DNA of 64,000 nucleotides from Gigantopelta aegis (taxonomy: Eukaryota > Mollusca > Gastropoda > Neomphalida > Peltospiridae): positions 46,966,571-47,030,570 of the forward strand of contig NC_054712.1 in NCBI RefSeq assembly GCF_016097555.1, given 5' to 3'. Position numbers and translations under genes: made by a program. The notes beneath the pieces are model-generated. The model saw only the letters and a list, made by a program, of their open reading frames with translations. It had not been told where the DNA came from and ran no database searches. Of this stretch, positions 23,133-64,000 are shown piece by piece. How positions within the stretch are numbered: the stretch's first letter is position 1; every line of letters begins with the position of its first letter.

Positions 23133-24509
23133 ATTATACATTTTTAGGACATTTAGTTCACAGATTTGAAGGATGATATAGTGTAACCTTTGGGCATTTT
23201 TAGATTGTAAAATGTATTTATTTAGCCATTTCATTGTCAATATCTGGTAATATTGACCCAGTAGTACAAACTTATGAAGGATTCCTAACAAAATTTCGGG
23301 GAACTAAGTTTATATGTGTTTTCTAGATCACTGAGATCTACTGTTCAAAACTAGTTAGGATGAACCCTCCAAAAATGTTCTCTTTTTCAAAATGGCTGCC
23401 ATTCTAAGTCTTGGTTAATGCTTGAAATCGACATACACCATTTTGTTGCCTTAAAGTTGGCAGAGAATTAAAAACAAACATTGGGAATCATGATCAGTAA
23501 TGAAGTGACATTTGAAAATGTAAGCGTGGCTAACGTAGTGGGTTTTTTTTCAAAATGGCCGCCTTCATCAGTTCCCTGCATATGCGTTTAAGTGTTGTAT
23601 ACTAAATCTGTACACACACAATGTCTTGTGATTCAACCACCTGAGTTTTCTTATAAAACGTATACGTATAAGCAGATTTGTCCTCATCAATGGCGGCCAT
23701 TTTGGAAAAGAGAAATCCCATAGTCGGCTGCCTTTTCGCATTTTGGGGACTAAATATGTGTAAACTGCATTTGGTGATTGAAGCTATTGCTTTTATAATC
23801 GTATGTGATACATTCTGCTCACACTAAACATCGCATGTCAAAATTGATGATATACCTCAATGACTTATCAGGATTTCTAAATGATACGCGGTTGGGTTAA
23901 ACATGAATAAATAGATATTGTGTTTTTCAAATTTTACATAATTTGTTTTCAGGTGAAATTAATGGTTGTAGAAATAAGAATATTTTACACTTGATTTTTT
24001 TTTTCCACCAGTAAACATTGGGGATAGAGAGTTGAATTAAAGCCAAATATCTCAAAATACCCAAAGGTGACACAATGTCATCTGCCGAAAATATTTTATA
24101 GGATATGTCCTTAAACAAAATCAGCAATTAAACACAAAAAAACTTAATACCCCAGCTAAGACTTTAAAAAAAAAAAAAAAAAATCGCATTCCTCTGCCGA
24201 ACTATTTTGTACAAAAGCCGGTGTATTTTAGCCTCTATTCAAAGAACGGCGTTACACAATAACGTGCTTATAATACCGTATATCTGTATAAATCAAGTGT
24301 GGTAACTGAACAGGACAGACAGACGGACGGACGGACGGACGGACGAATAGATGAATAAATTGATGACTGAATGTATGACTGCAGGAAGGAACGAAGGAAA
24401 GAACGGACCAACGAACAAACAAACGGATCGACAAACGAACGAATGCATTTACCTTGGATCCAATTTGGAGGCCACATTTTCCTACCATAAGGGAAATGAT
24501 TTCAAGCAT
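17142..24509 (-). CDS. Gene C: beta-tubulin with about 620-residue SP/TP-repeat tail
   Basis: Exons 24509-24453, 22922-22814, 21103-20748 and 19784-17142 give 1054 codons plus stop, against about 445 for ordinary beta-tubulin. Residues 1-430 are a divergent but complete tubulin: GTP loop [56 protein letters not shown] and SEYQQ. The start reads MLEI, not MREI. The segment after PGFAPL, which is [13 protein letters not shown] in gene B, is here [13 protein letters not shown]. The tail begins near residue 430. It has a second helix-12-like segment ending AEYQQHQ (about 455-470), CPNCG (about 497), roughly 100 five-residue units of [15 protein letters not shown] type, another CPNCG (about 990) and CRRC (about 1036). 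KSP-type repeats are known phosphorylation targets in neurofilament tails; paired CxxC motifs often bind zinc. Both functions are inferred here. The whole tail lies in the last exon and is open across about 1.9 kb, which argues for selection on the frame. Confidence 0.87.
17350..18860 (-). repeat. 15-nt coding minisatellite in gene C tail
   Basis: About 100 units of a 15-nt motif (on the plus strand, variants of gtgtctggagacttg and gtgactggagatggg) encode five-residue S/T-P units. Unit length is a multiple of three, so all copies stay in frame and the opposite strand is also open by coincidence. Confidence 0.93.
20024..20121 (-). mobile_element. Type 2 SINE with large internal deletion
   Basis: Only the 3' end (gtttgttttatttaacgacg) and the head (ccgatggcctaaccacgacg) remain, fused at about 20060. 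It lies in intron 3 of gene C. Confidence 0.75.
20561..20690. mobile_element. Palindromic MITE (GGCCTGGTGCTTATAAAA)
   Basis: The left arm GCCTGGTGCTTATAAAA and its inverse at 20665-20684 bound about 120 bp in the spacer of exon 3, gene C. Confidence 0.6.
20748..21103 (-). CDS. Gene C exon 3
   Basis: 356 nt from acceptor TTTTCTAG to donor GTAAAT. It encodes [20 protein letters not shown] through [11 protein letters not shown]. Like gene A it has an EGY(I/M)I.D segment where gene D has EGAELVDS, suggesting A and C are closest relatives. Confidence 0.88.
21248..21408. mobile_element. Palindromic MITE (GAGATTATATTATACGAG)
   Basis: Arms gagattatattatacgagtt/tgtgtgtcgtactga and the inverse at 21371-21408, in intron 2 of gene C. 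21409-22598 shows nothing else I can name. Confidence 0.65.
22600..22752 (+). mobile_element. Fragment of a third SINE-like repeat
   Basis: Shares gcacgcctgtcctgggcac and ccgtccaggacag with 35295-35515. Confidence 0.45.
22814..22922 (-). CDS. Gene C exon 2
   Basis: 109 nt from acceptor TCTTCCAG to donor GTAAAA. It encodes [20 protein letters not shown] followed by [17 protein letters not shown]. It is the most divergent exon 2 of the four genes. Confidence 0.86.
23098..23131 (+). repeat. Poly-C run (about 34 nt)
   Basis: Uninterrupted C run in intron 1 of gene C. The following 23132-24290 is AT-rich without any recognised feature. Confidence 0.9.
24305..24450 (+). repeat. (GGAC)n/(GAAC)n microsatellite
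   Basis: GGAC units then degenerate GAAC/GAAT units lie directly beside exon 1 of gene C, in its intron 1. Confidence 0.8.
24453..24509 (-). CDS. Gene C exon 1
   Basis: Encodes [19 protein letters not shown], then donor GTAAAT. Leu replaces Arg at position 2 of the MREI tetrapeptide, and Lys replaces Gln in the conserved GQCG motif. Confidence 0.86.
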
Positions 24510-24590
24510 TTCTAAATTCTGGCATGTGTAATTTATGAAAGGTCAAAGACTTATAGGCGGGTTTGTGTCTACTTTTTGCGATTCAGAAAA

Positions 24591-24643
24591 ACGTCACGTT
24601 ATTGTTCCCAAACGTCGAAGTGGAAAGAGTTACTTCCCTTGTT
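24591..24643 (-). promoter_or_regulatory. Gene C proximal promoter module
   Basis: On the coding strand GGGAACAATAACGTGACGT lies 82-100 bp upstream of the ATG. It joins a SOX-type AACAAT with a CRE half-site TGACGT. A further upstream stretch (AACAAGGGAAGTAACTC then CTTCGACGT) recurs in the gene B promoter. Conservation across three genes is seen directly; factor binding is inferred. Confidence 0.6.
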
Positions 24644-25332
24644 ATATTAGCATGTTGTCAAAGCCTGGGGTGAGGGTGGTGGGTAGGGTTGTGGCTGACC
24701 ACCATTCCCCGTTTCACTTTTAAAAATAAATAGAAATTCTCAATAAAAGTTACCCAAATTGCAAGTATTAAAGGCCAAAGATTATTCAGAACCTGTCCAG
24801 GGGCATAGCCTATTCTTCTATACCCCTAGTCGAAGTCGGACCAAGGAAATAGTGGCATTCCATTGAGTAATATAATAATTTTCTTATTAAGTGTGAAAGC
24901 ACATTTTGTAAGTAATTCAATATTAATAATTTTTATATCAATATCAAAATCCCACCGCTCAATCACACCCGACGTACCACCATATCGTAATAAATCGACA
25001 AATCTTGTACAAATGAAAAATATTTATAATCTATTATTAGATGCAGATACAAATTTATATAACGGACTTATGGATAACCCGATGCCTAGACAACGAAATT
25101 AAACTTTGGTGGGGGTGGGGAGTGACTGACAGGGACAAACGTAACAGGGCCTTGGACACTCAAGCGCGCCGAAAGGGAGAGGGCCAAGGACAAATGCCCC
25201 GCCCCTCCCCCCACCCCACCCCATCTCTGAAGATTATGCATTGGCCCTTCCGATTATTATATAATTATACATCACTGGTCCTTCCAGTATTAGCGGCACG
25301 GTACAAAATAACGATATCAGCGATATTAATAG

Positions 25333-25392
25333 AACAAGGGAACTAACTCCTTCGACGTCAACAATGCTTGAGAACAATAACATGACGTAGTA
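25333..25392 (+). promoter_or_regulatory. Gene B proximal promoter module
   Basis: AACAAGGGAACTAACTC, CTTCGACGT and then GAGAACAATAACATGACGTA lie 94-153 bp upstream of the gene B ATG, in the same order and orientation relative to the gene as in gene C. ATCGAAAAAG just downstream matches ATCGCAAAAAG of C and ATCGCAAAAG of A. Confidence 0.6.
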
Positions 25393-25485
25393 CTAGATCG
25401 AAAAAGCCACAACAAATACGTCCACATATTTTTCACCGGGGTCAAGTCGCTTCCCATTTATTAATGTTAGTTGGAGACAGTCAAA

Positions 25486-29728
<4,243 letters not shown>

Positions 29729-29894
29729 AGAGAGTCCTGCTGATTAAGGTGAAGAGTTGCATAGTGTCTCTGGAGAATCATTACACTGAAGAATTTGATC
29801 AGCTATCATGGTCAAAGAAAAATCAAGTCTGTTGGGCTGCATGAGATGCGTGCTCAAAGTCAAGCGTATTTCCATACGGGTTAAATGCGTATAA

Positions 29895-30250
29895 TGAAGG
29901 TGTGGAATGGAGATGTTTTCGCCGTACCACCCCAACATTCAGTACCTTCAACTACCTGCTGTCTGCTGTTATGTCCGAGTCACAAGCAGATTTCCTGGCC
30001 AACTGAACGATGATCTTCGCAAACTGGCAGTCAACATTGTTCCAATCCCACGTCCGTACTTCTTCATGCCAGGCTTTGCTCCACTTACCTCCCGTGGAAG
30101 CCAGCAGTATCGCGCCCTGACAGTCCCTGGGCTCACCCAGCAGATGTTTGATGCCAAGAACATGATGGCTGTCTGTGATCTACTCCAAGGGAAGAAACCC
30201 ACGTGTGCCGCCATCTTCTATGAACAGCTACCTGTTATTAAAGAGACTGT
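29895..30250 (+). pseudogene. Beta-tubulin exon-4 pseudogene fragment
   Basis: About 170 bp after gene B a second copy of exon 4 sequence appears. It begins weakly near TTPT and is clear from LLSAVMS. One frame change lies near 29973, after which it reads [20 protein letters not shown] through [20 protein letters not shown] to [11 protein letters not shown]. Homology fades after CAAIFYE. There are no exons 1-3 and no acceptor, so it is a relic of a tandem tubulin duplication. Its [10 protein letters not shown] wording is nearer to D than to B. Confidence 0.82.
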
Positions 30251-30615
30251 CCTAGTATGGCGTCAATGTAAACTGTGTCTGAATAATACGACCTTTGTAG
30301 TGTCTAAAACTACAAATTAATAGGCGCGGATTCAGGCCGGGGCCCAAGGGATTCCCCATATTTTTGGTCAAATAATGTATGTATTAAAAAATACACATTA
30401 TCATGTCCACCTGTCAATCATCTTTAAATTATACTTTCAAAAACAACAACAACAGGTTTTGTGACCCCTCTATTACAAAATGCTGGATCCACGCCTGGTT
30501 GAATATAGGGTCTTATTTAGAATATCGCCAACTCTGTATCCAGTATCATTTTTGGTCGTCCTAAATTTGTATTAGCCCAAATTTGAATTTACCTCTCATT
30601 AAATTTATACGCATG

Positions 30616-30617
<2 letters not shown>

Positions 30618-30696
<79 letters not shown>

Positions 30697-30717
30697 TATT
30701 ATTATTATTATTATTAT
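30618..30717 (+). repeat. (TA)n(TTA)n microsatellite
   Basis: About 37 TA units then TTA units. 30251-30600 before it and 30718-31620 after it show AT-rich sequence and a TTG run (31136-31180) but no gene. Confidence 0.95.
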
Positions 30718-31622
30718 GAAGTTTCTCTAATATATGAATTAAATCACCATAGCATACTAAATAAGTGTAAAGTTTTTAATAGTCCATATTAAAAATATTT
30801 TCATGTTTGAGTATTGATATTTTATAAAATGATAAATAAGATACAATTATATATTGAAAAGAATTGGGTAAAATCTTCACTTTCTTTAATTCGTTATATT
30901 TGTTCTAATTATATCCATGTAAGGTTCAAACACAATGTCTTTGGCTCCAAGTTCAACTCTTCAGAATTGTTCACGACGTGGGTTGGTCAGTGGAAACAAG
31001 GTATCATCAGTGGCATACGGGTTGTGTTAGGCCAGTATCCATAATTATTAATATACCTGTATATAATGTGTACTGTGCTTTTGTTTTCTTTTGTTTATTT
31101 TTATGGGGCGAGGTTGTGTTATTTTGTTCTGTTGTTTTTGTTGTTGTTGTTGTTGTTGTTTTTGTTTTTGTTGTTGTTGTTTTATATTAGGTACATGTAT
31201 ATTGTTATGATTTGGAACATTTCTGATTTGTATTGAACTATTTTAAAAAGCTAATCATTTAGTTGTTAGCTTGTTTTTGTAATTGAAGTTTAGTTGTAAA
31301 TAGTTGTTTGTAGTATTATTTCCATATGTATTGAAGTTTAATTTAGTTTGGGTTTTTTCATTTTATATCATTTCTGTGAAATGATACATTTACAATCATG
31401 CCATATAACCAGATGGCTTGTGCTAATGGTTTGTAATTATTATTCTAATTGTATACACCGGGTCTTTTTTCCATTGTAAATTTTTATATATAATCTTGTA
31501 TTTGTAAGTATTTATTTTTCCACAATCATTCTTTCAATCACTTTGACATGTTTAACTGCAGTTAATCACCCTTACACTAATCGGTGACTTTTCACTGTTC
31601 ATATTTTCGTAATGTATACATG

Positions 31623-32196
31623 TAAAGAGACATTCCCGACTTTATTGCGATTTTAACGTATTTTAACTCTACAAGAGCTAACACTAGAGATACATTAAAT
31701 GCATTGTCTTGCTTAAGTTATCAATGTTTATATATGGAATTTCTTTGTGGTCTTCTTGATGTTTACAGTAGCTCAACGTGGATTTTACATCCTAATTTTA
31801 CTTCCATTACTTAACACAATTTCTTGTTCCAGCCAGTATATCACGACTGGTATATCAAAGGTCGTGGTATGTGCTATCGTGTCTGCTGGATGGTGCATAT
31901 AATATATCCATTGCTACTAATGGAAACATATAGCGGGTTTCCTATATAAAACTATATGGCAGAATTTTTCAAATGTCTGATATCCAATAGCCGATGATTA
32001 ATAAATCAATGTGCTCGTGTGGTGTCGTTAAACAAAACAAACTTTAAACATTACTTAACACATTGCTGGTAAAATCGATTTTAGGCTACTAACAGAAACA
32101 CATTGAACATACGTACACTGTATATATTCAATAAATAATTTTAATGGTTAAAAAGGCTGTATGGGCCAGACACTGTAAAATCGGGAATGTTTCTTA
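31623..32196. mobile_element. MITE (GACATTCCCGA ends) with SINE insertion
   Basis: Ends TAAAGAGACATTCCCGA and TCGGGAATGTTTCTTA are inverted. A SINE (31829-32045) is inserted, flanked by CATTACTTAACACA on both sides. Confidence 0.7.
31829..32045 (+). mobile_element. SINE, GTCGTTAAACAAAA tail type, head lost
   Basis: Inserted in the MITE 31623-32196 with duplication CATTACTTAACACA. Confidence 0.8.
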
Positions 32197-32425
32197 AATA
32201 TAAAACCATGATTACTATTTTATTTCTCATGTTTATATATTATATTTTTTATATAAAAATAATAATAAAAAGATATTTAAAAATTCGAAGCGTGTTGCGT
32301 TATGTCTTAACTTCTTCGTTTATCCAGCTGTGATTACTTTTGAATGAAACTGCATTGAGAATATGGTTAGACTACTGACATCTCTTTTAATTTCAGACAT
32401 AAAAACAAGACATGTTTAACGTAAG

Positions 32426-32880
32426 GTCTCACTACACAGATGTCATCTCCCATTGAAACCGATGTTAAATTGCCCAACTTCAAATGAAGAATGTCAATAG
32501 AATGGGTTCTCGTTGACACTAACAACATACACCATTAGGAACATACATTATATAAGCATTTATTTTCAATCCAGAATTGAGAACATTTCCGTGTCAGTTT
32601 TTTGCTATATGACCGCATCTGGCTGTAATACCGAACAATTCACGCCGGTTGTTTCTTACGCTATACACCCATGTCCCAAAAGGTCAATGCACAATATTAC
32701 AAAATAGCATGGGCAAAATACAGCCAGAAGGCTTACTATTAAACATACATATTGTTTTAATTCTTCACCATTTTCTAGAAGTGAATATGTGAACCATAAC
32801 TTGTGTCACAATTATTAGGAACTATAGTGGACTGTCCTCAATCAACTCTCACCCGGAAATGATCTGTGTAGTGAGACCTA
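32426..32880. mobile_element. MITE with GGTCTCACTACACAGAT ends
   Basis: AGGTCTCACTACACAGAT at the left and ATCTGTGTAGTGAGACCT at the right are perfect inverted repeats of 18 bp. No coding capacity. Confidence 0.7.
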
Positions 32881-33196
32881 ACAAGACATGTAGCGATACG
32901 GCGATATAATATCTTCTTACACACCAGGTCCTGTTGGTGAGAACATCATGTGTTATTTTTTATAGACATTTCAAGACATACGACTGGCTGCTCCTAGGTG
33001 ATGACTAGGTCACCAGTGTCATACGTCCAATAAAAAGTAACACGGTGGAAATCGATTACATTATAACGTATAGTTAACCTGATAATCATGCGTCTGTGAC
33101 GCGTAAGTTAGCTATAAGTGCAATGGCTGTAAATAAATTTTAGTCGAGAAAGATGTTAAAAAGATGTTAAAAAGTCCGGTTTTTGATGATATATAA

Positions 33197-33350
33197 GAAA
33201 TAGAATAATACATTCGAGTCCGTTAGATACCATTTATATCACAACTCGTTCTTTAAAAATGTATCAAACTGGCTTTTGCTCGTTAAATACATTTTAAAAC
33301 AACTCGTGAGATAAATGGTATCTAACGGCCACTCATGTATTATTCTCTGT
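33197..33350. mobile_element. Palindromic MITE
   Basis: Arms aataatacattcgagtccgt/tagataccattta and the inverse at 33312-33347 form a hairpin of about 150 bp. Confidence 0.6.
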
Positions 33351-33774
33351 ATATCACGATTCGACGTTCGAAAGACGATACGTTAATTTATGTCCGTTTT
33401 CATGTGTACGGTTTTTGACGCGTCAAAAAATACATTCTATATGAATATATCAATAGCAGTGATTCAACCATGAGCCTGTTTTATACTTTTGTTTTTGCGC
33501 CCGCACCACGCCAAAAACAGTGTACTTGGAAAACGAAAATTTGAAGCTATTTTGCGATACACACGATATGTAGATGTCATTAATATGCCAGCTGACAAAT
33601 TTTGGAATTACATGAAAAATGTACATGAAGATGACACATTTTAATATTTATCAACGGAAATATGCAATTCAAACACTTGTCATGGGTTTTGACAAATTCA
33701 TGGGCTTTTCATTATGACCGCGGCACGAATCTCATTGAAATCAGTTATACTGGCCCACACAGGTAATAGTTATA

Positions 33775-34565
33775 GACCACTGGAGCTTCTACACGGGTAA
33801 TAATGAGCTTCTACACAGGTAATAGTTATAGACAACTGGAGCTTCTACACAGGTAATAGTTATAGACAAGTGGAGCTTCTACACAGGTAATAGTTATAGA
33901 CCACTGGAGCTTCTCACAGGTAATAGTTATAGACCACTGGAGCTTCTACACAGGTAATAGTTATAGACCACTGGAGCTTCTACACAGGTAATAGTTATAG
34001 ACCACTGGAGCTTCTACACAGGTAATAGTTATAGACCACTGGAGCTTCTCACAGGTAATAGTTATAGACCACTGGAGCTTCTACACAGGTAATAGTTATA
34101 GACCACTGGAGCTTCTACACAGGTAATAGTTATAGACCACTGGAGCTTCTACACAGGTAATAGTTATAGACAAGTGTAGCTTCTACACGGGTAATAGTTA
34201 TAGACCACTGGAACTTCTACACAGGTAATAGTTATAGACCACTGGAGCTTCTACACAGGTACTAGTTATAGACAAGTGTAGCTTCTACACGGGTAATAGT
34301 TATAGACCACTGGAGCTTCTACACAGGTAATAGTTATAGACAAGTGGAGCTTATACACAGGTAAAAGTTATAGACCACTGGAGCTTCTACACAGGTAATA
34401 ATGAGGTTCTACACTGGTAATACTAGTAGTTATAGACCACTGGGGCTTCTATACAGGTAATAATGAGTTTCTACACGGGTAATAGTTATAGACCACTGGA
34501 GCTTCTACATTGGTAATAGTTATAGATAAGTGGAACGTCTACACAGGTAAAGTTATAGACCAATG
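33775..34565 (+). repeat. 34-bp minisatellite, about 23 units
   Basis: The unit is taatagttatagaccactgg followed by agcttctacacagg; copies differ at few positions. Each unit joint reads CACAGGTAATAG, a donor-like sequence. It lies upstream of gene D. Confidence 0.95.
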
Positions 34566-34928
34566 GACCTGATTTCCATCAGATTGCCGAGGAACGTACC
34601 TTTTTCTGTTTTGTATAAAATACAATTGTGTTCTATATAAACTTCAGGATGATCAGAAACACGAATCTGGATAACAACGTTTTATCATGTTAGCATTACT
34701 GCCAAATAGCTATACAAGGTTAAAAATAAATCACCACGCATTTTTACATCAGTTACAACTAATATTGCGGGTAGAATGATTGAAATACATGGTAAAAATC
34801 GTTCAGGTTGGCACATTTTGCCCGAATATCTCTATCGTTTTTGCCCGAATTTGAAGATTTGCTCCAGCACTAGTGAGGCAGTCGTCCCCCCCCCCCCCCT
34901 ATGCCCCCTGTCTCGTACGCCTCACTCC

Positions 34929-34930
<2 letters not shown>

Positions 34931-34990
<60 letters not shown>
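34931..34990 (+). repeat. (CT)n microsatellite
   Basis: About 29 CT units beside the SINE at 34990. Confidence 0.95.
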
Positions 34991-34993
<3 letters not shown>

Positions 34994-35195
34994 TTCATGG
35001 GCTACTCTTTTCGATTAGGGATATTTTATATGTACCATCCCACAGACAAGATAGTACATACCACAGCCTTTGTTACACCAGTTGTGGAGCACTGGCTGGG
35101 TCAAGAAATAGCCCAATGGGGCCACCGACGGGAATCGATCCTAAACCGGCCGCGCATCAAGCGAGTGCTTTACCACTGGGCTACGTCCCGCCCCT
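34990..35195 (-). mobile_element. Type 1 SINE, tail replaced by (CT)n
   Basis: The head (ctgggctacgtcccgcccc) and core are present; the 3' part is cut at the CT microsatellite. Confidence 0.78.
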
Positions 35196-35294
35196 ATGTT
35201 AATTAAAAAGTGTTGAATGAAATAGCATTGATAATGCTCACTCTACCTTGATTGGTTGGAGAACAAAGAAACAAACAAGTAAATAAATAAATAA

Positions 35295-35515
35295 AGGTTC
35301 AAGCACGCTGTCCTGGGCACACACCTCAGCTATCCGGGCTGTCTGTCCAGGACAGTGGGTTAGTTGTTAGTTGGTTAGTGGTTAGTGAGAGAGAAGAGGG
35401 TGCAATAGCCTTACACCTACCCACTGAGCCCTGGGTTGGAGCCGGTACCGGGCTGCGAACCAAGTATCTACCAGCCTATAGTTCGATTGCTTAACCACTG
35501 CGTCACCGAGGAAAG
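35295..35515 (-). mobile_element. Third SINE-like repeat
   Basis: The minus strand has a tRNA-like head (GTGACGCAGTGGTTAAGCAA, GGTTCGCAGCCC) and a body with ctgtccaggacag. Confidence 0.5.
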
Positions 35516-35599
35516 ATCTCATGAATGAAGGGATACAACTCTTTCACCATCAGCCGCTGTCGGGATGAGTTATCGAAAGATATTACACGCCCATCAGCG

Positions 35600-35607
35600 T
35601 GACGTCA
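35600..35607 (+). promoter_or_regulatory. Perfect CRE (TGACGTCA) upstream of gene D
   Basis: A palindromic TGACGTCA 101-108 bp before the ATG is a good position for a proximal CREB/ATF site. It is a sequence match only. Confidence 0.5.
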
Positions 35608-35707
35608 CGGGATACGGAAGCTGGCAGACAGAACTGGAAGAAAAGTGGACGACTCAGACGTTTCGATGCAATTTTTACGATTGTAAATCACACAGCTAAA
35701 AACAAAA

Positions 35708-64000
<28,293 letters not shown>

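Overview
The window is nuclear DNA of an animal, most likely a mollusc (probably a gastropod). The genes have GT-AG introns, SINEs, MITEs and microsatellites are very dense, and many tRNA-derived SINEs share one conserved core. That core is of a kind I associate with gastropod genomes; this is from memory and I could not search it. No operons, Shine-Dalgarno sites or other prokaryotic features are present.

The only well supported host genes are a cluster of four beta-tubulin genes, called A to D here, plus one tubulin pseudogene. All four use the same exon plan: 57 nt, 109 nt, 356 nt, then one long last exon. Gene A is on the minus strand, with exons at 14320-14264, 9606-9498 and 4545-4190; its last exon lies left of the window. 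Gene C is minus, 24509-17142, and complete. Gene B is plus, 25486-29728, and complete; it is followed by an exon-4 pseudogene at about 29895-30250. Gene D is plus, with exons at 35708-35764, 53518-53626, 59761-60116 and 63307 onward, running off the right edge.

D is a conventional, highly conserved beta-tubulin. A, B and C are divergent relatives of each other: all start with a variant of M(R/L)[13 protein letters not shown]. They share a promoter element, GAACAATAAC(G/A)TGACGT, 70-115 bp upstream of each ATG. B and C are head to head with 976 bp between their start codons, and their promoters look like inverted duplicates.

Two of the divergent tubulins have replaced the usual short acidic tail. 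Gene C carries about 620 extra residues: a second copy of the helix-12/EYQQ end, a CPNCG motif, roughly 100 five-residue [13 protein letters not shown] units, a second CPNCG and a CxxC near the C-terminus. Gene B ends in a roughly 80-residue tail with SGHRLS repeats. This group is the best candidate for an undescribed system: a tandem and inverted family of specialised, possibly sperm or axonemal, beta-tubulins with low-complexity tails.

A second recurring signal is that short tandem arrays have grown from the tubulin splice junctions themselves. Gene A has arrayed copies of the exon 3 acceptor, gene B of the exon 2 acceptor, and gene D of the exon 2 donor. An unrelated 75-bp array at 8146-8592 also carries a consensus donor in most units.

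The introns and spacers are full of mobile DNA. There are two Tc1-like DD34E elements (2285-3784 and 48091-49518), a pogo/Tigger-like remnant (61172-62470), an L1/Tx1-like LINE with nested insertions (54223-58998), a reverse-transcriptase fragment (5690-6970), a 946-bp foldback element (36240-37185), many MITEs and SINEs, two large minisatellites, and long CT, CA, TA, poly-C and poly-G tracts. The 17.75-kb intron 1 of gene D holds most of the simple repeats.
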